Origin: CAYZZA01 sp964482685
GTDB lineage: Bacteria; Bacillota; Bacilli; Lactobacillales; Carnobacteriaceae_A
Length of the DNA: 12,083 bases
Reading direction: 5' to 3'
NCBI GenBank assembly: GCA_964482685.1
Contig: CAYZZA010000039.1
Coordinates: 1-12,083, forward strand
The notes under the pieces were generated by a model. That model saw only the letters and a list, made by a program, of their open reading frames with translations. It did not search any database and had not been told where the DNA came from. Positions 5,874-12,083 of this stretch are shown here, in pieces (position 1 is the stretch's first letter; every line of letters begins with the position of its first letter). The translations under genes were made by a program, and so were the position numbers.

Positions 5874-6689
5874 TTATTTTTCCCAGTACATGGTTACAAT
5901 TGTTGTCGTTACTGTTTCTTTTATTTTTCCATCCACAAGACGACTCTGTAAATATTCTTTTACAGTTGCCTCATCTTCTTCAGTCAGTGTTTTGTACGTT
6001 CTCAAGCGAGGAATATACCATGAGTAAGCTTCTTCTAATGTGTTTTCACGTTCCCATACGTCATCGTGGTATTCTATTTTTGGGGAATACCCTTGTGCCC
6101 ACAATAACTGGAAAGCATAGCTGACAGAATCGTCTATACTTGTATATTTTTCTTTTAGCCCTATTAATGTTCGAAGGTGATCAGAAAGTGTACTTTTACG
6201 TCTTGTTCCTTGAGCCATCAAACAATATTTTTTGGAACATGCATTTAATTTCTCAAAAGTTTCAGCACTAAAAACAGATGGAGTCATATTTGCAAACGCA
6301 AGATCAAAATGACCCTTAAATCCTTCTTTTTCAATGTCTAGTGCAGCCCAATCTGAACAAATAAATTCTGTGTTTTCTGTTCCGTGTACGCGTGCTTTTT
6401 CATTTGCAAACTCAACCATCTTAGGGGATAAGTCAATACCAACTGCGTGGTTTATTTTTTCGGATAAGGCAATAGAATACACACCAGTTCCGCAGCCCAC
6501 ATCTAACGCCGTCATGTCTTTTGTAAATGGAATCCATTTATTTAAAAGTTTCAACAGACGGTCTGTTTCCCAATCAGGGACTGGCTTTGCATTAAAGTTT
6601 TCAGAAATGTTGTCCCACATTTCTACACTGGCCTCTATATCTTTTGTCGAAGTATTTGTCCATTGCTTTCTAATCTCATCAATAGTCAT
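5874..6689 (-). CDS. Class I SAM-dependent methyltransferase, substrate unknown
   Basis: A 271-residue protein with a Rossmann-fold methyltransferase core. Motif I ALDVGCGTGVYSIAL is near residues 61-75, the ribose-binding acidic residue is in GIDLSPKMVEFA (Asp86), and motif CSDWAALDIE is near 111-120. FDLAFANMTPSV is near 128-139, the position of motif IV. No RNA- or protein-binding domain is attached, which suits a small-molecule or metallophore substrate, but this is inference. I chose the ATG at 6689 with GAGGA 9 bases upstream, because the upstream in-frame extension passes through a poly-lysine run and has no ribosome binding site. It ends 12 bases before the FmdE-like gene. It lies between two metal-type importers, so a role in making or modifying a metal ligand is plausible. 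Confidence 0.85.
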   Translation of the reverse strand: MTIDEIRKQWTNTSTKDIEASVEMWDNISENFNAKPVPDWETDRLLKLLNKWIPFTKDMTALDVGCGTGVYSIALSEKINHAVGIDLSPKMVEFANEKARVHGTENTEFICSDWAALDIEKEGFKGHFDLAFANMTPSVFSAETFEKLNACSKKYCLMAQGTRRKSTLSDHLRTLIGLKEKYTSIDDSVSYAFQLLWAQGYSPKIEYHDDVWERENTLEEAYSWYIPRLRTYKTLTEEDEATVKEYLQSRLVDGKIKETVTTTIVTMYWEK

Positions 6690-6723
6690 TTTCGTAATTC
6701 CTCTTTTTTTTTTATTTCTATGT

Positions 6724-6753
6724 AACATTCAAGTCCTGTAAGACTCGAATGTT
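6724..6753 (-). other. Stem-loop between the Nik-like importer and the methyltransferase gene
   Basis: AACATTCaAGTC (6724-6735) and GACTCGAATGTT (6742-6753) form a 12-pair stem with a six-base loop. In minus-strand RNA the single imperfect position is a G-U wobble, in plus-strand RNA it is an A-C mismatch, so it fits minus-strand transcripts. No U run follows on that strand, so it is not an intrinsic terminator. It probably stabilises or processes the mRNA at this 106-base gap. Confidence 0.55.
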
Positions 6754-6763
6754 TTGTTCGTCA

Positions 6764-6792
6764 GTTATAATGCTATGTTAAAAACGTCTTAA
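6764..6792 (-). promoter_or_regulatory. Possible internal promoter ahead of the methyltransferase gene
   Basis: On the minus strand TTAAGA (6792-6787) and TATAAC (6769-6764) stand 17 bases apart, matching the sigma-A consensus at four and five of six positions. Transcription would start near 6757, just ahead of the stem-loop at 6724-6753, which would then form the 5' end of the mRNA. It is a weak prediction in an AT-rich gap. Confidence 0.3.
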
Positions 6793-6795
6793 TTT

Positions 6796-7425
6796 TTATA
6801 TTTTTTCTGCTTCTTTGTTTACTTTATCAAGATAAATGACCCGATCACAAATCTCATCAATCAAATGTTGGTCGTGACTAATTACCAAAATTCCTAGATT
6901 GCGCCTTTTAGCTTCTTCTTTCAAAACTGTCCATATTTCTGCTTGAGTCACCGCATCTAACATGGTACTAATTTCATCTGCAATCAAAAATTTCGTTTCT
7001 GGAGCCAACGCTCTTGCGATACAAAAACGTTGTTGCTCGCCGCCTGACAATTCATTTGGCCATCTATCTAACCATTTTTCTTGAATGCCTAGTTTGCTCT
7101 TTGTTTCCTCAGTCACGTTCCAACCTTCATTTAAAGAATCAGCCATTTTCCATCTTGGGTTCAATGTTTTTTCAGGATGCTGAAAGACCATTTGGACAGG
7201 ATTATACCCTTTTGGGGGTAGTGGATTTCCTCCTAAAAGTACTGTCCCTTCTGTTGGAGTAAGATAGCCAGCCAAAATACTAGCCAAAGTTGTCTTCCCG
7301 TATCCACTTGGAGCGACCATGCCGACAATTTCTCCTTGACTAATAGAAACAAAGACATCCTTTAAAACCCACTCTTTTTTTTTATAACGATACCCTATGT
7401 CTATTGCTTCAAGTTTCATTTTCAT
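6796..7425 (-). CDS. Second ATPase (NikE/OppF-like) of the nickel/peptide-family ABC importer
   Basis: A short ABC ATPase of about 209 residues. Walker A is APSGYGKTT (38-46), with Ala in place of the usual first Gly. The Q-loop glutamine is at 82, signature LSGGEQQRF at 126-134, Walker B FLIADE at 146-151, and switch histidine 184. The usual DEPTS reads DEISTML here. The protein ends soon after the H-loop and lacks the C-terminal oligopeptide/dipeptide extension of OppF, so it resembles the compact NikE/CntF-type partners. It pairs with the ATPase encoded 24 bases upstream to drive the two permeases. Start choice among GTG 7428, ATG 7425 and ATG 7419 is open; ATG 7425 has AAGAAGAG just upstream. 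Confidence 0.88.
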   Translation of the reverse strand: MKMKLEAIDIGYRYKKKEWVLKDVFVSISQGEIVGMVAPSGYGKTTLASILAGYLTPTEGTVLLGGNPLPPKGYNPVQMVFQHPEKTLNPRWKMADSLNEGWNVTEETKSKLGIQEKWLDRWPNELSGGEQQRFCIARALAPETKFLIADEISTMLDAVTQAEIWTVLKEEAKRRNLGILVISHDQHLIDEICDRVIYLDKVNKEAEKI

Positions 7426-7452
7426 CACACTCTTCTTTAGTTATCGAAGCAC

Positions 7453-8271
7453 TCATTGCGTAGTTTGTTTTTCGAATACACTTTTGTCTTCGGGCACATG
7501 AAACCCATTTTGAGGCAACGCATTCCACAAAGCTCGACTATATGGATGTTTTAATTCCTCACCTTTTCCATGAAACGCTTCTTTTTTTGCTGTTTCGATA
7601 ACAGTTCCATCATAAAGAATAGCGATTCTGTCTGCTATTTTAAGAGCTGTTTCAATATCATGGATAATCACCATTACAGAAGAACCTTCTCCAACTAACG
7701 CACGAATGTTGGATAGTGTTTCGTCAATAGACTCAGGATCCATCCCAGGAGTTGGTTCATCTGCGACAATCAAGCGTGCATCGTTTACCATTGCGGTAGA
7801 AACCAACACGCGTCTTGCCATCCCACCTGAAAGTTGAAATGGATAATACCCTGCAACTTCAGGTTCCAAGTTATACCCCGCAAAGGCTTCTTGCTGTCTT
7901 TTTACTTTGTCACCTTTTTTCACGGAATATTGTACTTGTTTGCCTACTTTCATAAGAGGATCAAGTGAATTCACTGTTTGAGGGATAAAGGCTAATCCAT
8001 TTCCTCTAAGTTTTTGTAGTCTTTTTTCTGTTAAAGGCTTTCCTTCAAATAAAATTTCACCAGACATACGTGCATTTGATGGGAGAATGCCAAAGATTGC
8101 ATGAGCAAGAAGACTTTTGCCTGATCCACTGGCTCCAAGGATTGCCAATACTTCACCCGGGTAGGATTCTATATTTAAATTTTTCACAACAGATATTTCA
8201 CGTTGCCGCAGTCCTTTTGTATATTGTGTAAACGAAATTGATAAATTTTTAACTGTCAATATTGGTTCCAC
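7453..8271 (-). CDS. First ATPase (NikD/OppD-like) of the nickel/peptide-family ABC importer
   Basis: About 272 residues with Walker A GASGSGKS (46-53), Q-loop glutamine 98, signature LSGGMARRV (147-155), Walker B LIVADEPT (167-174), and switch histidine 204. Near the C-terminus HPYSRALWNALPQNGF (242-257) is the oligo/dipeptide-transporter C-terminal motif of OppD/NikD/DppD ATPases. It forms a heterodimer with the NikE/OppF-like ATPase. I prefer the GTG at 8271, which has AAGGTG 5 bases upstream and AAGGAG 11 bases upstream and starts 19 bases after the permease stop. In-frame ATG 8298 and TTG 8319 lack a ribosome binding site and overlap the permease gene. All catalytic residues look intact. 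Confidence 0.9.
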   Translation of the reverse strand: MEPILTVKNLSISFTQYTKGLRQREISVVKNLNIESYPGEVLAILGASGSGKSLLAHAIFGILPSNARMSGEILFEGKPLTEKRLQKLRGNGLAFIPQTVNSLDPLMKVGKQVQYSVKKGDKVKRQQEAFAGYNLEPEVAGYYPFQLSGGMARRVLVSTAMVNDARLIVADEPTPGMDPESIDETLSNIRALVGEGSSVMVIIHDIETALKIADRIAILYDGTVIETAKKEAFHGKGEELKHPYSRALWNALPQNGFHVPEDKSVFEKQTTQ

Positions 8272-8290
8272 TTTGTCACCTTCTCCTTTA

Positions 8291-9193
8291 TTACTCATGC
8301 GCACTGTGTGGATCAACAATCATCCTGAAATTGTCGCCTGTTTTGTGAATAGACAATACGACTAGGAATAAACTCAGGCCTGGAAATAACACCAACCACC
8401 ACATACCGCTAGACATATATTCCATCATTTCTGATAATATAATGCCAATTGCAGGCTGATGCGGGGATAAGCCAAATCCAAGAAAAGTCACACTTGCTTC
8501 ATGCAAAATAGCATGTGGGAAAGTAACTGTGAATCCAACAAACATCAATGGAATCATATGTGGAAGAATATGTTTTGTAGCAATCCACCACGATGATTTG
8601 CCCATTTGACGCGACAGTTGGATGTACTCTGAATCTTTGATCTGCATGACTTCAGCTCGAACCACCCTCGCAAAAGAAGCCCAATGCGTAAGTGCGATTC
8701 CAATAACCACTCCTCGCATTCCCCTTCCAACAACAACTGAAATCAAAATCAAAAACACAATATGTGGCAAGCTTAAGAACAAGTCAATCATCCACGTTAC
8801 CACTGCATCTGCTTTTTTCCCAAGCGTTGCGGCCAAGAGCCCTAAAATTAGGGCAATCAACAAAGCTGCTCCTGTTGCTAATGCTCCAATTGCCAACGAA
8901 ATCCGAAGTCCCTTTAGGGTCCTTGTAAGCATGTCTCTTCCCAACCAGTCTGTTCCAAATGGATGGGTTAAAGTTGGACTCATGTTTTTCACTGACAAAT
9001 TAGTTGCCAAGCCTTTATCACTGATTAAATAACTTGCTATAATCACTAGAACCAAAAAGGAAATCGAAAGAGTTAGCGTGATTAGCGTTTTTGTCCTTCT
9101 GTTTAATACAGGACGTGACTTTTGTGAAGTGTGTACAGTATCGGCGTTCACTTCTATACATTCATTCTTAGGTGATATTTGTTCGCTTCTCAT
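8291..9193 (-). CDS. Permease (NikC/DppC-like) of the nickel/peptide-family ABC importer
   Basis: A 300-residue inner-membrane permease with about six helices. A hydrophilic N-terminal arm of about 30 residues precedes the first span (about 36-57). HPFGTDWLGRDMLTR (77-91) is the signature of the DppC/OppC/NikC branch. The ATPase-contacting loop is near residues 190-212 (EYIQLSRQMGK through KHILPHMI), and EASVTFLGFGLSPHQPAIG (232-250) is also typical. It forms a heterodimeric channel with the NikB-like permease. Its ATG overlaps the upstream stop by four bases, with AAAGGA as ribosome binding site. Specificity (nickel, cobalt, metallophore or peptide) cannot be read from the permease. Confidence 0.92.
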   Translation of the reverse strand: MRSEQISPKNECIEVNADTVHTSQKSRPVLNRRTKTLITLTLSISFLVLVIIASYLISDKGLATNLSVKNMSPTLTHPFGTDWLGRDMLTRTLKGLRISLAIGALATGAALLIALILGLLAATLGKKADAVVTWMIDLFLSLPHIVFLILISVVVGRGMRGVVIGIALTHWASFARVVRAEVMQIKDSEYIQLSRQMGKSSWWIATKHILPHMIPLMFVGFTVTFPHAILHEASVTFLGFGLSPHQPAIGIILSEMMEYMSSGMWWLVLFPGLSLFLVVLSIHKTGDNFRMIVDPHSAHE

Positions 9194-10191
9194 TCAATTA
9201 TCCTTTCTCTTATTCTTGGATCAATGACTCCATAAGAAAGATCCGCAAGTGTATTTCCAACAAACACAAACATCGCACTAAATAAAACAATCCCTAATAA
9301 AAGAGGAACGTCTGCACTTAAACCCGCTTGCACTGTTGTTTGGCCTAAACCTGGATAGGAAAATACTTGTTCAGCAAGAACAGCCCCTCCAAAAAGTTCA
9401 CTAATAGATGCAAATTGCAAAGTCACAAACGGAAGAAGCACATTGCGTGCTGCATGCCGGAAGACCAATCCCCAAGTTCTCTCTCCTCTTGCACGTGCAA
9501 ACAAGATATAATCACTTGACAAAACTTCAGTCATTTTCTGTCTTGTAAATAAAGCGATGTTTGCTACTCCAACAAGAGATAAAGTCATTGCAGGAAGGAT
9601 TACGTGTCGCAATCTATCCATCAATGTCACATCAGCTTCTACAACTCCAATTGGAACACTCAAGCCTATCGGGAACCATCCTAACTGGACAGAAAATATT
9701 AAAAGTAACAATAATCCCACCCAAAATGTAGGAGTTGTTTCAAGGATTAAACAATAACTTTTTATAAGGCTGTCAATCCATGTTCCTTGATTCATCCCAG
9801 CGACAATGCCTAGTGTGAATCCGATAATGCCTGACGTTAGCCAAGCTATCAACATTAAAAAAAGTGATGCTTTAAATTTTTCTCCGATGATATTTAAAAC
9901 AGGCTTTCGGAAAATCATTGACGTACCTAAATCTCCGCGTAACACGGATTTAAACCATGCATAGAACCTCTCTGCAGGCGGTTTATCCAATCCCCAGCGT
10001 TCTGCGATTAATTCTCTTTGTTCTGAGCTCACACTTAAATCCGCACCGACATAGGCTTGAACAGGATCAATGGGTGAAAGCTCTAAAAAAGTAAAGGCTG
10101 CTACAGACACAGCTATCAGGAAGGAGGCTAATAAAAGTACTCTTTTAAAAATATATTTTCCTGCTTTTATCTGCTTCATACTGTTTACCAC
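9190..10191 (-). CDS. Permease (NikB/DppB-like) of the nickel/peptide-family ABC importer
   Basis: A 333-residue permease with about six helices, the first at about 18-38. Family landmarks are SPIDPVQAYVG (39-49), RWGLDKPPAERF (65-76) and RGDLGTSM (85-92). The ATPase-contact loop lies near 225-255 (DYILFARARGE, FRHAARNVLLP), followed by GGAVLAEQVFSYPGLG (268-283) and the C-terminal LADLSYGVIDPRIR (315-328). It starts 12 bases after the binding-protein stop. The GTG at 10191 is the longest start; an ATG at 10179 four codons in is also possible, and neither has a strong ribosome binding site. It forms the channel with the NikC-like permease encoded next. Confidence 0.92.
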   Translation of the reverse strand: MVNSMKQIKAGKYIFKRVLLLASFLIAVSVAAFTFLELSPIDPVQAYVGADLSVSSEQRELIAERWGLDKPPAERFYAWFKSVLRGDLGTSMIFRKPVLNIIGEKFKASLFLMLIAWLTSGIIGFTLGIVAGMNQGTWIDSLIKSYCLILETTPTFWVGLLLLLIFSVQLGWFPIGLSVPIGVVEADVTLMDRLRHVILPAMTLSLVGVANIALFTRQKMTEVLSSDYILFARARGERTWGLVFRHAARNVLLPFVTLQFASISELFGGAVLAEQVFSYPGLGQTTVQAGLSADVPLLLGIVLFSAMFVFVGNTLADLSYGVIDPRIRERIIE

Positions 10192-10203
10192 ACTCTCTTT
10201 TAA

Positions 10204-11835
10204 TTAATCGTTTCGTTCCCAGTTTACGATACTGTCCGTAATAGGCCATCCATGTCCATGTGGTTGTATTTTTTGTTCTCCAATTTCTAAATCTTCTTTT
10301 ACTAAATACACGTGATCAATGTTCATGATCCATGTCCACGCAACGTCGCCTTTTGCGCTGAAACCAGTTTCGCCATCCCATTGTGCTTTTTGCCAATTTT
10401 CCATGGCTTCTTCTTCAGTCGTAGCCGCAAGTGCTTTGTCCAAGTACTCATCTACCGTTGGATTGCTGTAGTAACCAGTATTAAAGTAATCTACTCCGCC
10501 TCTGCTTGAGTGGTAGATATCATACATTTCTAACGGATCATACCCACCCCAACCTAACAAAATAGGGCTTGAGTGCATTTCTTTTTCTAATTCATCCCAT
10601 CCTTTTCCATCAGGGGTAATAGAAATACCTATTTCTTTCATTGCGTCTGCTACTGCTATTGAAATAGATTGACGAACTTTATCTGAAGCCAGATATAGCA
10701 ATGTAAACTCAGCTTTCACACCATCTTTTTCTCGGATACCATCATCTCCAACTACCCAACCAGCTTCATCAAGTAATTGTTTAGCTCCTTCAACATCTCC
10801 ATCATCTTTCACTGCTGTTTCTGGGTTCCACCAAGGCATTCCGTCAGCTACACTAGAGCCTTTTGTCCCGTATCCATTTACAATTCCATCAATCAATTCT
10901 TGTCTATCAATAGCCATATCTATTGCTTTTCTAATTGCAATATCAGAAGTAACATCGTTTCCGATTGGATAACCTTCTTCTGTTTCTTCACCCGCTGGAA
11001 CATATGGATAGGCAATTCCGCGGTTATCAATAGAGTCTAATTGAAGCATGTCCATTCCTTCTACTTCTTGATCAGCCATGGTTGCTGGAATAGCTGTAAT
11101 GTCCAGTTGCCCTGCTTTTGCAGCTGCATAAGCAGCATCTTGTTCTAAGAAAAGGATCGTCATCTTTTTAAAGAATGGTTTTTCACCATAGTAGTTAGGG
11201 TTTGGTTCCACAATTATCTGTTGTCCTTTATCCCATTGAAGCATTTGTAAAGGCCCCGAACCAACCGGATTTGCCCCGTAATTTTCGTCGTGTGCATGTT
11301 CAGGTACAATTCCAACTGTTGCTAGTGTTCCTATAAACGTACTTTGTGGAGAGTTGAGGTTAAATACAATAGTACTGTCATCTACAGTTTCTACAGACTT
11401 TAGATTGGTTAAGTCAACTAGTGAACCACTTTCAGATGCAGTTTTATATGTATAGACCACGTCTTCTGCATTTAAGGATTCTCCATCTGAAAAAAGAACA
11501 TCTTCTTTAATTGAAACTGTCCATGTGAGTCCATCTTCACTGACTGTGTACTCTGTTGCTAAATCATTTTGGACTTGCATGTTTTCATCTCGACGAAATA
11601 AAGTACTTTGGAAAAGCGGTGAACCGTAACGTCCCCATCCAGTTGTTGGATCAAATCCACCTTCTGGTTCCATTCCAAACGATACGACTAACTCATCTTT
11701 TGAATTGCTTGTTGTGTCTTGTTGGGTCGTGGAAGATCCGTTATCTGATGTTGCATCATTTGATCCACATCCACCTAACAATAATGCTGAAAAAGATAAA
11801 ATTGCAACTGCTTTTGTGACTTTCAATTTGAACAT
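10204..11835 (-). CDS. Substrate-binding lipoprotein (SBP_bac_5, NikA/OppA-like) of the nickel/peptide-family importer
   Basis: A 543-residue binding protein with a lipoprotein signal: two lysines, a hydrophobic stretch, then LLGGC with the lipidated cysteine at residue 23 and a Ser/Thr/Asn-rich linker to about residue 48. The mature part has family 5 landmarks: SFGMEPEGGFDPTTGWG, LATEYTVSEDGLTWTVSI, DVLFSDGESLNAEDVVYTY, GSGPLQMLQWDKGQQ, NYYGEKPFFKK and IRKAIDMAIDRQELI. The FDPTTGWGRYG opening resembles nickel- or metal-chelate-type members more than OppA, but this is judgement, not proof. It delivers ligand to the NikBC-like channel. It is the first gene of the unit, with GGAG 10 bases before the ATG. 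Confidence 0.9.
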   Translation of the reverse strand: MFKLKVTKAVAILSFSALLLGGCGSNDATSDNGSSTTQQDTTSNSKDELVVSFGMEPEGGFDPTTGWGRYGSPLFQSTLFRRDENMQVQNDLATEYTVSEDGLTWTVSIKEDVLFSDGESLNAEDVVYTYKTASESGSLVDLTNLKSVETVDDSTIVFNLNSPQSTFIGTLATVGIVPEHAHDENYGANPVGSGPLQMLQWDKGQQIIVEPNPNYYGEKPFFKKMTILFLEQDAAYAAAKAGQLDITAIPATMADQEVEGMDMLQLDSIDNRGIAYPYVPAGEETEEGYPIGNDVTSDIAIRKAIDMAIDRQELIDGIVNGYGTKGSSVADGMPWWNPETAVKDDGDVEGAKQLLDEAGWVVGDDGIREKDGVKAEFTLLYLASDKVRQSISIAVADAMKEIGISITPDGKGWDELEKEMHSSPILLGWGGYDPLEMYDIYHSSRGGVDYFNTGYYSNPTVDEYLDKALAATTEEEAMENWQKAQWDGETGFSAKGDVAWTWIMNIDHVYLVKEDLEIGEQKIQPHGHGWPITDSIVNWERND

Positions 11836-11927
11836 GTCACCTTCACTCCATTTTTAATATATTTTTTAGATTTTTATCATTAACAGTAATGCTTGTTACT
11901 TTAGAATCATTCGCATTAAAAAGAACT
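11836..11927 (-). promoter_or_regulatory. Upstream control region of the Nik-like operon
   Basis: The 92 bases between the last terminator and the first ATG are AT-rich and hold CATTA-type half-sites. CATTA-N4-TAATG lies at 11878-11891, and TAATGC (11887-11892) pairs with GCATTA (11913-11918) as an inverted repeat with a 20-base spacer. A possible -10 TATATT lies on the minus strand about 22 bases before the ATG, but its -35 region (TTAATG) is poor. A metal-responsive regulator site is plausible here, but I cannot assign it to a family. Confidence 0.35.
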
Positions 11928-11979
11928 AAAAAAAAGAGGCAACTATCTCTACTTCCTATTTAAGAATGTTTGCCTCTTT
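11928..11979 (-). terminator. Intrinsic terminator upstream of the Nik-like operon
   Basis: On the minus strand AAAGAGGCAA (11979-11970) pairs perfectly with TTGCCTCTTT (11942-11933) across a 27-base loop, and the second arm runs into eight T residues (11935-11928). No U run exists on the plus strand, so it acts on minus-strand RNA. It is either a backup for the terminator at 12006-12057 or, if a promoter lies further upstream, an attenuator of the importer operon. Confidence 0.7.
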
Positions 11980-12005
11980 AGAATCGTTACCGTTTAAAAT
12001 TATTT

Positions 12006-12057
12006 AAAAAAATTATTCAAGCGCTTTTTTTATTTCTTATAGTACACGCTTGAATAA
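12006..12057 (-). terminator. Intrinsic terminator of the gene upstream of the window
   Basis: On the minus strand TTATTCAAGCG (12057-12047) pairs perfectly over 11 bases with CGCTTGAATAA (12023-12013), followed by seven T residues (12012-12006). The 23-base loop is A-rich. It should end a minus-strand transcript coming from beyond the right edge. The last 26 bases of the window hold no recognisable gene. Confidence 0.75.
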
Positions 12058-12083
12058 CTTCTTTTACTCTTCCCAACAGAGTT

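Noticed and set aside
8622..9032. A 136-codon plus-strand open frame, and similar antisense frames at 4922-5272 and 6334-6741
   Set aside because: Each lies wholly or almost wholly opposite a well-supported gene with intact family motifs and has the composition of an antisense shadow.
2138..11835. A staphylopine-type metallophore synthesis and uptake locus
   Set aside because: The Opp-like importer fits, but no racemase, nicotianamine-synthase-like or opine dehydrogenase gene is present, and the methyltransferase has ordinary class I motifs.
1..12083. CRISPR arrays, tRNA or rRNA genes, insertion sequences
   Set aside because: I saw no regularly spaced repeats, no tRNA-like cloverleaf or CCA end, no rRNA-like sequence and no transposase frame on either strand.

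Overview
All supported genes lie on the minus strand, so transcription runs from the right end (about 12.08 kb) to the left end. The DNA is AT-rich, has strong Gram-positive ribosome binding sites (AGGAGG, GGAGG), uses GTG starts often, and encodes two binding proteins with lipoprotein signals instead of free periplasmic ones. This points to a low-GC Firmicute. A facultatively anaerobic lactic-acid-bacteria relative (Enterococcaceae/Carnobacteriaceae type) is my guess, but nothing in the window fixes the genus.

Right edge, 11836-12083: two minus-strand intrinsic terminators in tandem (about 12006-12057 and 11928-11979), then a roughly 90-base AT-rich upstream region with CATTA/TAATG half-sites. 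This leads into a five-gene nickel/peptide-family (NikABCDE/Opp-like) ABC importer in the order lipoprotein, two permeases, two ATPases (11835 to 6796).

Middle, 6689 to 2138: a class I SAM-dependent methyltransferase, an FmdE-family protein with a C-terminal zinc ribbon, and a second importer of the iron-siderophore/cobalamin/molybdate (FecCD/BtuCD/MolBC) type: permease, ATPase and lipoprotein. Spacing is tight throughout except for 106 bases before the methyltransferase and about 220 bases before the last lipoprotein. The block therefore reads as one metal-acquisition unit of ten genes, with possible internal promoters. The FmdE link suggests molybdate, tungstate or a metal chelate as one substrate, and the Nik-like importer suggests nickel or a metal-metallophore complex. 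Both substrates are inferred from family and neighbours.

Left part, 2137 to 1648: a 490-base stretch with no large gene but clear structure. It holds a sigma-A-like promoter (TGTACA-17-TATAAT), a 17-codon open frame behind a good ribosome binding site, a very long hairpin, and a minus-strand intrinsic terminator, all ahead of a small membrane protein and a multisubunit cation/proton antiporter operon. This layout fits an attenuated or riboswitch-type leader.

Left edge, 1647 to 1: a 54-residue single-span membrane protein, then MrpE, MrpF, MrpG, a stand-alone MbhD-like subunit, and the first 26 codons of the next subunit. The order E-F-G-MbhD is that of membrane-bound hydrogenase (Mbh)-type Mrp modules of anaerobes, not the A-B-C-D-E-F-G order of Bacillus. 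If the organism has an energy-conserving hydrogenase or formate hydrogenlyase, nickel and Mo/W uptake beside an Mbh-type module would make sense together, but no such enzyme is in this window.
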